The notes under the pieces: model-generated
The model's input: the letters and a program-made list of their open reading frames with translations, nothing else
What the model was told of the DNA's origin: nothing
The model's database searches: none
Program-made: the position numbers and the translations under genes
Assembly (NCBI GenBank): GCA_903936705.1
Contig: CAIZWN010000008.1
Coordinates: forward strand, 1 to 64,000
DNA length: 64,000 nt
Source: an uncultured Myxococcales bacterium
GTDB lineage: Bacteria > Myxococcota_A > UBA9042 > DTJE01
Direction: 5' to 3'
In this document: positions 8,945 through 17,445 of the stretch, piece after piece
Numbering within the stretch: position 1 is the stretch's first letter
Layout: every line of letters starts with the position of its first letter

Positions 8945-10045
8945 ATGGCCCACATACAGACGGCAAGTTCCATCGACATCGTCGTCGTCGACGACGAGGA
9001 ATCGATTCGGGAAGGGTGCCGGCAGACTCTCGAAGGCGAGGGCTACCGGGCAATGGTGGCAAAGGACGGACTTCAGGGAATCAGGATGGTCGAAGAGGCA
9101 AAGCCGCGCGTGGTCCTGCTGGATCTCAGCATGCCGAACATGGGCGGGCTGGAGATGCTGGAGCGGCTCCCGGGGATTGACCCCCGCATCGTACCCATCA
9201 TCATCACGGGCTACGGCACGGTCGATTCCGCCGTTGCTTCGATGAAGCTGGGCGCGTTCGATTTCATCGCCAAGCCCTTCGATATGGACCAGCTTCTTGA
9301 CGTCGTGAACCGCGGGATGTCTCGCTGGGACAACCTGGCCCCCGTCGCCACGACCGCGCAGCCCAATCCGAAGCCCATGCCCAGCCCACGCGACCTGACC
9401 GAGGCGGACGTCCTGCTTGGAGGCCTCGAGGTACTCGAGCAGTATCAGTCGCTGGGCTTGAACGCACAGTCCCTGGCCAGCAAGCTGGCGAACCTCGAGG
9501 CCGAGGCCAACCATCATGCGAACCGCCTGGGCCAGATCCGGGAGGCAGAAAAGGCCGTTGGGAGCCTCGTGGCCGACCTGAAGCTGGTCGATGGGATCAT
9601 CGCCAAGCACGACTACAAGAAGAACGCCCTGATCCAGATCCTGCTGGACATCCAGGCATCCAAGCGCTGGCTGCCCCGCCACCTGCTGCTGTGGACGTCG
9701 CGCCGCCTGGGAGTCCCGCTGGCCCGTATCTATTCAGTGGCATCGTTCTACGAGGCATTCAGCCTTGTCCCGCAGGGTGCCCATACGGTCCAGGTCTGCA
9801 CGGGCACGGCCTGCCACGTGCGCAAGGCCCCGGCGCTTTTGTCGATGGTATCGTCGCTTCTGGGGATCAAGCCGGGCGAGACCGACGCAAAAATGCAGTT
9901 CACGCTGAAGACGGTCAACTGCCTGGGCTGCTGCGCCCTGGCGCCGGTCATGAAGGTCGATGACAGCTACTACGGAGATCCTTCGCTGAAGGAGATCAAG
10001 GCCGTATTCAAGAGCCTCGAGACAAGTGAGGGAACCAATGCCTAG
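8945..10045 (+). CDS. Response-regulator receiver fused to a NuoE/HoxE-like [2Fe-2S] diaphorase subunit
   Basis: 366 residues from ATG 8945, chosen for GGAGG seven bases upstream; the frame continues to 8894. Residues 10-130 are a receiver domain with acidic pair DDEE and phospho-acceptor Asp60 (LLDLSMPNMGG), plus the conserved Lys (IAKPFD). A linker of about 80 residues follows. The C-terminus is a NuoE/HndA-type thioredoxin-like ferredoxin. It has the helical segment before it (ALIQILLDIQASKRWLPRHL) and the four cluster ligands in CTGTAC and CLGCC. NuoE subunits pass electrons between NADH-linked NuoF and partners. A phosphorylatable receiver on such a subunit is unusual and implies direct control by a kinase. 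It overlaps nuoF by eight bases. Confidence 0.9.
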   Translation: MAHIQTASSIDIVVVDDEESIREGCRQTLEGEGYRAMVAKDGLQGIRMVEEAKPRVVLLDLSMPNMGGLEMLERLPGIDPRIVPIIITGYGTVDSAVASMKLGAFDFIAKPFDMDQLLDVVNRGMSRWDNLAPVATTAQPNPKPMPSPRDLTEADVLLGGLEVLEQYQSLGLNAQSLASKLANLEAEANHHANRLGQIREAEKAVGSLVADLKLVDGIIAKHDYKKNALIQILLDIQASKRWLPRHLLLWTSRRLGVPLARIYSVASFYEAFSLVPQGAHTVQVCTGTACHVRKAPALLSMVSSLLGIKPGETDAKMQFTLKTVNCLGCCALAPVMKVDDSYYGDPSLKEIKAVFKSLETSEGTNA

Positions 10046-11945
10046 GTTGATGTCACCAATGGACCTCGAACAAATGAGGCTGCAGAGGTCCGCCCACAGC
10101 AGACTTGATCAGCCGCGCATATGCATCTGTTCCGGAACAGGCTGCCTGGCAAACAAGTCGGGCGAATGCGCCCAGGCCATGGCGACGGAACTCGAGAAAC
10201 AGGGGCTTTCTGACAAGGTCGAGCTGCGCCGCACCGGATGCTACGGTTTCTGCGAGCGCGGCCCTGTCGTCGTCGTCGAGCCCGACAATGTCTGCTACCT
10301 CGACGTCTCGCCGAAGGACGTCGTCGAAATCATCGAGACGACCGTGCGCAAGCACGAGGTCATCGAACGCCTGCTGTACAAGGACCAGGACGGTTCCAGG
10401 GTCCGCAGTCTCGACGAGATCCCGTTCTATCGCTATCAGACTCGACTGCTGTTGCACGCCAACACGCAGATCGACCCGACCAGCATCACGGACTACATTT
10501 CCATCGGCGGCTACCGGGCACTCGCCAAGGCCCTGACCGAGATGAAGCCCCAGGAAATCGTAGACGAAATCAAGGCGGCGAACCTGCGAGGGCGTGGCGG
10601 CGGCGGTTTCCCCGCGGGCGTCAAATGGGAAACGACGCGCAAGGCGGCCGGCGAAGAGAAGTACGTGATCGTCAACGGTGACGAGGGCGATCCGGGCGCC
10701 TACATGGACCGCAGTCTCCTCGAAGGCAACCCGCACAGCATCCTCGAGGGACTCATCATCGGGGCCTACGCGGTCGGGGCGCACCAGGGCTTCGTCTATG
10801 TCCGCCAGGAATACCCGCTGGCGGTCGAGAACACCATGAAGGCCATCGAGCAGGCGCGTGAATACGGACTGCTGGGGAAGAACATCCTCGGCTCGCACTT
10901 CGATTTCGACGTCGCGATCCACCGCGGGGCTGGCGCCTTCGTTTCGGGCGAATCCAGCGCCCTGATGAACGCGATCGAGGGACACGTCGGCGAGCCGCGA
11001 CCCAAGTACGTCCACACGTCGGTCAAGGGCCTGTGGGACAAGCCTACCAACCTGAACAACGTCGAGACGTGGGCCAACGTGCCGCTAATCATCGAGCGGG
11101 GCGCCGCGTGGTTCCAAAGCCTGGGCACCAAGAACAGCAAGGGGACGAAGGTCTTCTCGCTGACCGGCAAGGTCCGCAACAGCGGCCTGGTCGAGGTGCC
11201 GATGGGCATGACGCTGCGCGATATCGTGGACAAGATCGGCGGCGGCATGCACCCGGGCAGAACGCTCAAGGCCGTCCAGACGGGCGGGCCCTCGGGCGGG
11301 TTCATTCCCGAAAGCATGCTGGACATCAAGGTCGACTTTGACGAACTGTGGGAAGCCGGCTCGATGATGGGATCTGGCGGCATGATCGTGATGGACGACG
11401 AGACGTGCATGGTCGACACCACGCGCTTCTACGTCGACTTCCTGGCCCACGAGTCCTGCGGCCAGTGCGTCCCCTGTCGGGAAGGGCTGCGGCAGATGCT
11501 GAAGATCCTGAACCGGATGTCCGAGGGACACGGTCGGGAAGGCGACATCGAACTGCTGGAAGAGCTGTGCGACCTTCTGGCGGACGCCTCGCTGTGTGCC
11601 CTGGGAAGCAGCGCCCCCTTCCCCGTGCGCAGCGCGTTCAAGCATTTCCGTCACGAGTTCGAGACCCACATTCGGGAAAAGTGCTGTCCGGCGCTGGTAT
11701 GCAAGGAACTGATCCACTACGAGATCGACGCCGCCAAGTGCACGGGCTGCCTGATCTGCAAGCGCGAGTGCCCGACCGAAGCGATCTTTGGCGCAGCCAA
11801 GACCCCCAGCAAGATCGACCAGGCAAGGTGCACGAAGTGCGGCAACTGCCAGGTGGTCTGCCCGGCGAAATTTGGAGCCGTTATCAAGGTCGCCGGCGCG
11901 GCATCCGAAACGAATGCCGCGTTTATCGGAGGGCAAGCATCATGA
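10038..11945 (+). CDS. NuoF/HoxF-like NAD(P)H-binding flavoprotein subunit
   Basis: 635 residues from ATG 10038, with GAGGG five bases upstream; a GTG at 10026 is in frame. The order is: an N-terminal thioredoxin-like [2Fe-2S] domain (CSGTGC, CYGFC); the FMN/NADH-binding core (GRGGGGFPAG, NGDEGDPGAYMDR); an SLBB segment (GGPSGGFIPESML); the N3-type [4Fe-4S] site (ESCGQCVPCREG plus a later Cys in LCALGSS); and a C-terminal two-cluster ferredoxin (CTGCLICKRECP, CTKCGNCQVVCP). This is the architecture of HndC, HydB and long HoxF/NuoF subunits of bifurcating or NAD-linked enzymes. It is predicted to oxidise or reduce NAD(P)(H). No hydrogenase or formate dehydrogenase catalytic gene is visible nearby, so the partner is unknown. 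Confidence 0.93.
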   Translation: MPRLMSPMDLEQMRLQRSAHSRLDQPRICICSGTGCLANKSGECAQAMATELEKQGLSDKVELRRTGCYGFCERGPVVVVEPDNVCYLDVSPKDVVEIIETTVRKHEVIERLLYKDQDGSRVRSLDEIPFYRYQTRLLLHANTQIDPTSITDYISIGGYRALAKALTEMKPQEIVDEIKAANLRGRGGGGFPAGVKWETTRKAAGEEKYVIVNGDEGDPGAYMDRSLLEGNPHSILEGLIIGAYAVGAHQGFVYVRQEYPLAVENTMKAIEQAREYGLLGKNILGSHFDFDVAIHRGAGAFVSGESSALMNAIEGHVGEPRPKYVHTSVKGLWDKPTNLNNVETWANVPLIIERGAAWFQSLGTKNSKGTKVFSLTGKVRNSGLVEVPMGMTLRDIVDKIGGGMHPGRTLKAVQTGGPSGGFIPESMLDIKVDFDELWEAGSMMGSGGMIVMDDETCMVDTTRFYVDFLAHESCGQCVPCREGLRQMLKILNRMSEGHGREGDIELLEELCDLLADASLCALGSSAPFPVRSAFKHFRHEFETHIREKCCPALVCKELIHYEIDAAKCTGCLICKRECPTEAIFGAAKTPSKIDQARCTKCGNCQVVCPAKFGAVIKVAGAASETNAAFIGGQAS

Positions 11946-12496
11946 AAACAATTACCCTGCAGATCGATGGCAAGCCGGTCGTGGTGGCCGAGGGGATGAC
12001 AGTCCTGGACGCCGCCCGCAGCGCTGGGATCGAGATCCCTACGCTGTGCGATTCCAAGGAGATCAAGCCTGCTGGGGCGTGCCGCATGTGCATGGTCGAG
12101 GTCACCAAGGGCACGCGCAAGCGGCTGGTCGCCTCGTGCGTGTACCCGGTCGAGGAAGGCATCCAGGTCGTGACCGAGAACGATCGCATAGTGAAGAACC
12201 GCAAGCTTATCGTCGAGCTTTTGTGGCCGTCGTGGACGGCGCTGGGCAAGAGCATGGGAGTCACCAGCTCGCGCTTCGAGCCCGGGCTTTCCGAGTGCAG
12301 CCTGTGCGGGCTGTGCGTCCGTTACTGCACGCAGGTCGCCAAGAAGAACGTGGTCTACTTCCGTGGGCGCGGCATCGATCGGCACCTGGCATTCGTGCCT
12401 GGTTCCGAAAACGAGTGCTCCTCGTGCCGGCAGTGCCACAACCTGTGTTCGGGCGGCTGGATCGTGACCCACCAGGGTACCGTCGAAGCGGATTGA
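11942..12496 (+). CDS. HoxU/NuoG N-terminal-like iron-sulfur subunit
   Basis: 184 residues, overlapping the end of the nuoF-like gene by four bases (ATGA). A plant-type [2Fe-2S] domain has ligands in LCDSKEIKPAGACRMC and a fourth Cys (VASC). Two [4Fe-4S] ferredoxin motifs follow (CSLCGLCVRYC and CSSCRQCHNLC). The HxxxCxxC site found between these domains in NuoG and many HoxU proteins is not visible, and no molybdopterin-type or H-cluster domain follows. It completes a three-subunit diaphorase module (NuoE-NuoF-HoxU) that would funnel electrons between NAD(P)H and an unidentified soluble partner. Confidence 0.88.
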   Translation: MKTITLQIDGKPVVVAEGMTVLDAARSAGIEIPTLCDSKEIKPAGACRMCMVEVTKGTRKRLVASCVYPVEEGIQVVTENDRIVKNRKLIVELLWPSWTALGKSMGVTSSRFEPGLSECSLCGLCVRYCTQVAKKNVVYFRGRGIDRHLAFVPGSENECSSCRQCHNLCSGGWIVTHQGTVEAD

Positions 12497-12568
12497 TCAA
12501 GTTTCTTCGGGGCTGTTAGCTGACATTCGAGCCAAAAATTCGGTCGAAGAGAACGTGTTTCTGCGACC

Positions 12569-15500
12569 CTACCTACGGCGTCGAACAATCGTCAGACCGA
12601 ACAGCAACAGAAGACCCGCTATTGGTGTCAGGTCCGCCGGGGCGGCCATGGAGCAGCCCGAACCGTTGCGGCCGCTGCAGATCACGGACGTTGACTGAAC
12701 CTCGTTCAAGTCCAGCACACCGTTGCGGTTGTCGTCGATACCGGTCTGTACCTGGGTGCCTCCGTTGACACACTGTTCTCCCGCCGGGATCGCGGACGTC
12801 GCCACGAGGGCCGGATTTGCTTCGATACCGTTGCACACGTAGTCGATACCGTCGATCTCGTCCGCCTGCAGCACGCCATCGCCGCTGTCGTCTATTCCGT
12901 AAATTACCTTCTTGCCACCGGCAACGCAGTTCATCCCTGGCGCCTCGTCAAAGAGGGCGCTGAGTGCGCGCCTGCCTTCTACGCCGCCGCAAACGTAATG
13001 GGTGTCCTGGACCTCGGACGCGTCGAGGACCCCGTTGCCGTCCTGGTCGATGCCGGTTTCAATCTTCGAGCCGCCGGCCACGCACGTCGCGCCGGCGGCC
13101 TCGTCGGTGACCTTTACCAGCGAGACCAGCCCCTCCAGCCCGTTGCAAGCGATCCACTCCTGGCCGACCTCGTCGTCCTGCAACGTGCCGTCACCGTTTG
13201 CGTCCACACCCGTACGGATCCGCTGGCCGCCCGAGGGGCAGATCGGCCCCTCAGGCTGATCCACGACCGATACCAGACTGACAAGCCCGTTGCACACGTA
13301 GCCCGAGCTGATCACCTCGCCCTCGTCCAGGACGAGATCTCCGTTGTTGTCGATGCCGGTGTCGATCCGGACGCCCCCAGCCGCGCAATTTGCACCGGCC
13401 GCTTCGTCCGTCACGCGGGTCAACGAGTTCGCCACAATGCACAGGCCGGTGGCTGCGTAGCAGTAGCTGCCCACGGCGCACGGCATGGCCGCCGTCCACC
13501 CGCAATCATTGACACAGGCAACACCGGCCTGGTTGCAGTAGCTGCCCGGGCCGCAGGCATTGGCCCCCGGATCGCTGCACTTGGATGCGCAGGCCCGCAG
13601 GTACGCATCGCATACCTCGCCTGCCAGACAGTCCGCCGTGTCGACGCAGCCCACGCAGATGCCCGTCAGCGCATCGCAATTCCGGCGGTCAGGCGCGCTG
13701 CAGTCGGCGTCGGACTTGCATGTCAGGCCTACGACCGGCACCACTTCGCCACGGGTGCCGCCGGCGTTCAGATGATGCACCAGCAGCAGGCCACCCGACC
13801 GGTTCGAGTACGCGGCATCCAGGTCGTAGCTGACCGGCAAGGTCTGGCCGTCAGCATCGACCTGGAACGGCGCAAAGCCCGGGGGCAGACCAAGTTCGCC
13901 ATTGGGGGGCACCGAGAATCCCGGCCTCGCAACGTTGTAGTGCAGTAATGGCGTCGTGTCGGCGCCGACCGGCGAAAATCCAAAGCCGCCTATCTCCAGT
14001 TCGGTGTCGGTATCGGTCAGACCCAGCATGGCCGCCGGCACCTCCAGCACCATTGCATCAGCCAGGAAGACAGGCAGGAACAACCCGTCTGGCGCCATCC
14101 CGTTCAACCAGTTGATCGGGGTCGATACGTTGGCAGCCCTGTTCTGAAGGACCGAGAACAGCAGGTCCCACCACATCGATCCTCGGAGGGTGTCGAGGCC
14201 CAAATCGGTGTTCATCAGAGCGAACTCGAAATCGGCTGCGGCACGCCGTTTCAACTTGACCCCCAACTGGACCGCGTTGGGCGATCCCCAGCGTCCATGC
14301 GTGACCAGGGCGAACCAGAGACTGGTATTGGCGATCACGCCCCCCTGGGCAACATAGTCGCTGGCCACGCCCAGATATTTGATGTCGGCAGATCTGGTGT
14401 CGGGGAGCCCCGTGTTGCCAGGGTCGTACCATGGCGCTGGATCGGGAACGACCGGCGCCAATTCGGGACTCGTGTACAGCAGCTCAAAGGGTGTGACCAG
14501 CGAGCGAACACCCGCCGATAGACCGCCGATGTCGGTGTTTGCCACCCCTTGGCCGGTCAGCGCCAGGCTGGCCGTTCCCGTCCGCCCGGTCGTGACCAGC
14601 GGCCCCGTCGACCGCATGGAGGATGCCGGCGTCGGCGCCACAAAGTACGGCACTCGCAGCGTCGAAGTGGCGCCCAGGTCCTGTCGCTGGAAGACCAGGT
14701 AGCCCGAGTGCTCGGCAAGCCAGTAGCGGGGCATCCCTTCGGCGGTTTCGGACACGGTCACACCACGCGTCCGGATCATCGCGTCGGCGCTGGCGTGCAG
14801 AATGACGGGAACATCGACAAAGCCCCCTGGCGGCAGCGTGAACGTCGTGGTGGCCGGAAGCTGGATGCTGACGCCTGGCATTGCCGTGACCTCGTCCAGG
14901 GACAGTTCGTAGGTCGCTGGGGCCGTGCCAATGTTGTGCAACCGGATGGTCCGCGCTTCCAGTGCCGTCCCGACAACGTCGATCGTGGCAAAGGACAGGC
15001 TGACCCGCTCGGGGGCGTCCAGGTCGTACGCGATGACTGCCGAGCCAAGCGCGGCCTGCACGTCCACACGTCCAGCACCGGATCGAGCCGGACTTACGCG
15101 CGAACGAGGTTCCGGTCCTTTCAGGAACAGGTCGTGGACGGCGGTATTCATCACCAGGGCCTTCAACTGATCCGGGGTCCAGGTCGGGTGATACTGCTTC
15201 AGGAGCGCCATGACACCCGCAACATGCGGCGACGCCATGGAAGTCCCACTAATATATGCGCCGCCGTTGCCCGTACCCGCGGCGACCGACATGATGGACG
15301 CGCCCGGGGCAACCACGTCGGGCTTCAGGATCGCCTGGTCCCCCAATCGACCCGGGCCGCGCGACGAGAAGTCCGCGATGTCGTCGGCTTCCTCGGGATG
15401 GATCAGCCAGATGGCGTCGCCCAGGGTGATGGTGACCGAACCGCCCACCGTAAGGACAGCGATGACGGCCTCACCGTCGTCCTGGCCCAACATCACAACC

Positions 15501-17020
15501 GGGATACTCAAAAAGTCGGCGGATCCCGACATCACTATCGGCGCTCCAGGAACATTGTTGACGACGATGACGGCGATCGCCCCAGCCTGCTGCGCATTCA
15601 AGGCCTTGACTTCAAAATCGCAGTCGCCGCGCCTGAGGACCGCCACATTGCCGGCAATTGCCGTCGCGTTCACGAATGGCGCGTCGCAGCCGTTGATCGG
15701 GTCGGCGATGACGACCTGGCCACTGATCGGAGAGGGTACGCCCGGGGCGAAGGTCGCCCTTTCGATGTCCTTGGATCCGGCGATACTGGCTGGAGAATCG
15801 ACTTGCAACGCATCATGCCTGCTGCGGTCGTGCTGGCCGGCACCGACGGCGATCACTTCCGGCGCGGCGGCAGGCGGGCCTGCAACGAAGTTCACATCGA
15901 ACGAGTTGCCGGCAGCCGCAACCACGATCACGCCTGCCTGCACCGCGAAACGGTACACGGTGAACTCGGGGTCGGCCGAGCTGCCGTACGCGCTGCCCAT
16001 CGAGATGTTGACGACGTCCAGATGGTCGCTGAAATCCCCGTCGCCGTTCGGATCGACGGCCCACTCGATCGCCTGATTCATCAGCAGGGACGAACTCCCA
16101 CCCTCTGGTTTGTCGCCCATGACCTTGAGTACGTAGAGTGAGGCCCTGGGCGCGACTCCGGGACCGATACGCATCATCCTGAAGGGCGCAGTCGCGTCGT
16201 AGGGACCGTCATACGTGGTGCCGTCCGCCCCAACTCCGAACCCGGCCACAGTGGCCGAAACATGGCTCCCGTGGCCGTTGAAGTCCAGCGGATCGGGGTC
16301 GGGCACCGGGATATCATGATCCGGATCGTTGGAATCGTACATGGCACCGGCGAAATCAAAACCGCCTGCCACCTTCGCTGTCGGGAACGTACCAGGCTCG
16401 ATGATCGTCGGGTCGTTGGCCAGATACGCAGCCGGATCGCCCGGACCCCCGAAGGCGGCATGCGTGTAGTCGATGCCGGTGTCCATGATACCGATCTTCA
16501 TCCCCTCTCCGTGCAAGGGTAGACCAAGGTTCTCCCAGGCCGCAGGCACGCCTGTAAAGGGTACGGCGTCCGCATTGGAGAGGGTTTGCGGCTTCAGCTC
16601 GTGGACTTCCCGAACACCCGGCAGCTTCCGCAGGGTGGCCATCTGATCGCGGGTCGTACGGTAGGCGATGCCGTTGAAGACGCGCTGCAGGGAATACACC
16701 TCACGGATCCCGGGAATACCGGCTGCCGCAAGGGTCGCCCTGAACCCGGCATGATCCGCCCGCAGCAGACCCAACTGGCTGACGGCCGCGGCTGTCGCCG
16801 CAACCATGCCCCTCGCCTGCTTCTTCTGATGGTACGCAGCAACGGCGGGCGGACGCGACAGTTCGACCAGGACGAACACCCGATCTGATGGCCGGATCGA
16901 CCGGACTTCCCCGAACCCCGTCGTCGGCTGGCGCGCAGTCGCCGTTCCGACCACCGCAACGCCCACGGCCAAACCGGCTATCCACACAGCCAGCCCACAA
17001 AACCGCACTAACGCCGTCAT
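12569..17020 (-). CDS. Large secreted subtilisin-like (S8) protease with PA domain, EF-hand-like repeats and C-terminal sorting tail
   Basis: 1483 residues with AGGAGGG before the ATG. A Sec signal peptide (about 1-30) is followed by an inhibitor-I9-like propeptide (about 45-145). The catalytic triad is complete: Asp180 (IGIMDTGIDYTH), His250 (NGHGSHVSATVAG) and Ser594 (SGTSMASPHVAG). A PA insert sits at about 430-545. After fibronectin/Ig-like regions comes a Cys-rich stretch (about 1100-1199), then five DUF7151-like repeats, each with an EF-hand-like loop such as DNNGDLVLDEGE. The last 31 residues are GSGCS, a hydrophobic helix and RRRR, a MYXO-CTERM/JDVT-CTERM-type tail. It is probably exported, processed at the GCS Cys and displayed or released at the surface. 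Confidence 0.93.
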   Translation of the reverse strand: MTALVRFCGLAVWIAGLAVGVAVVGTATARQPTTGFGEVRSIRPSDRVFVLVELSRPPAVAAYHQKKQARGMVAATAAAVSQLGLLRADHAGFRATLAAAGIPGIREVYSLQRVFNGIAYRTTRDQMATLRKLPGVREVHELKPQTLSNADAVPFTGVPAAWENLGLPLHGEGMKIGIMDTGIDYTHAAFGGPGDPAAYLANDPTIIEPGTFPTAKVAGGFDFAGAMYDSNDPDHDIPVPDPDPLDFNGHGSHVSATVAGFGVGADGTTYDGPYDATAPFRMMRIGPGVAPRASLYVLKVMGDKPEGGSSSLLMNQAIEWAVDPNGDGDFSDHLDVVNISMGSAYGSSADPEFTVYRFAVQAGVIVVAAAGNSFDVNFVAGPPAAAPEVIAVGAGQHDRSRHDALQVDSPASIAGSKDIERATFAPGVPSPISGQVVIADPINGCDAPFVNATAIAGNVAVLRRGDCDFEVKALNAQQAGAIAVIVVNNVPGAPIVMSGSADFLSIPVVMLGQDDGEAVIAVLTVGGSVTITLGDAIWLIHPEEADDIADFSSRGPGRLGDQAILKPDVVAPGASIMSVAAGTGNGGAYISGTSMASPHVAGVMALLKQYHPTWTPDQLKALVMNTAVHDLFLKGPEPRSRVSPARSGAGRVDVQAALGSAVIAYDLDAPERVSLSFATIDVVGTALEARTIRLHNIGTAPATYELSLDEVTAMPGVSIQLPATTTFTLPPGGFVDVPVILHASADAMIRTRGVTVSETAEGMPRYWLAEHSGYLVFQRQDLGATSTLRVPYFVAPTPASSMRSTGPLVTTGRTGTASLALTGQGVANTDIGGLSAGVRSLVTPFELLYTSPELAPVVPDPAPWYDPGNTGLPDTRSADIKYLGVASDYVAQGGVIANTSLWFALVTHGRWGSPNAVQLGVKLKRRAAADFEFALMNTDLGLDTLRGSMWWDLLFSVLQNRAANVSTPINWLNGMAPDGLFLPVFLADAMVLEVPAAMLGLTDTDTELEIGGFGFSPVGADTTPLLHYNVARPGFSVPPNGELGLPPGFAPFQVDADGQTLPVSYDLDAAYSNRSGGLLLVHHLNAGGTRGEVVPVVGLTCKSDADCSAPDRRNCDALTGICVGCVDTADCLAGEVCDAYLRACASKCSDPGANACGPGSYCNQAGVACVNDCGWTAAMPCAVGSYCYAATGLCIVANSLTRVTDEAAGANCAAGGVRIDTGIDNNGDLVLDEGEVISSGYVCNGLVSLVSVVDQPEGPICPSGGQRIRTGVDANGDGTLQDDEVGQEWIACNGLEGLVSLVKVTDEAAGATCVAGGSKIETGIDQDGNGVLDASEVQDTHYVCGGVEGRRALSALFDEAPGMNCVAGGKKVIYGIDDSGDGVLQADEIDGIDYVCNGIEANPALVATSAIPAGEQCVNGGTQVQTGIDDNRNGVLDLNEVQSTSVICSGRNGSGCSMAAPADLTPIAGLLLLFGLTIVRRRR
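12662..13423 (-). repeat. Five DUF7151-like calcium-loop repeats in the S8 protease
   Basis: Five consecutive repeats of 46-54 residues (protein positions about 1200-1452) share the scheme DEAxGxxC-GG-x-TGID-D/N-x-N/D-GxGxLxxxEV-x-YVCNG. Each has two cysteines, probably disulfide-bonded, and an acidic loop resembling an EF-hand or dockerin loop. Calcium binding is inferred from the loop. Unit divergence shows that the array is old. Confidence 0.8.
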
Positions 17021-17445
17021 AAGGAACCCTCCTGTCGGGGCAACCGATCGCTTGCAGAAGCCTTGTCAGAGAATCCGAGTCGCGCCAAATCGATTTGCAA
17101 AGGTCAATATACTCCCTTCGCTTATTTCGACTCTCCAAGGTGGATACGCGGAAGGATATCGAGCCGTCCAGCGGGGTCGCACTCACCCGCTGCAACGTTC
17201 ATGAAGACAGTAAAATGGCAGTTAGTTAGAGGTGTTCCAGGATTCTCTGGACTGCGACCAGACCAGCGAAAAGAGCCAGTACGATCATCGGGACAGGTGT
17301 CAGGATCGCCCCGACGACTGATGTCGCTGGTTGATGGTAAAAGCAAGTCACAAGGTAATCCAAGCCCACATCAGGAAACGTTGCCGGTCGCAGGCACCTC
17401 GGGGCGTTACAGGCCCACGCGCCCGGTTCAGGCCTCCCCGTCCGT
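17021..17445. other. Intergenic region with a possible small membrane-protein ORF
   Basis: No well-supported gene. The part next to 17020 holds the ribosome site of the protease gene and an AT-rich stretch around 17105-17115 that could contain its promoter. On the minus strand a 47-codon frame (17226-17369, possible GTG start) encodes a hydrophobic helix, TPVPMIVLALFAGLVAVQ. It has no convincing ribosome site and no recognised family, so it is not called as a gene. Confidence 0.4.
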
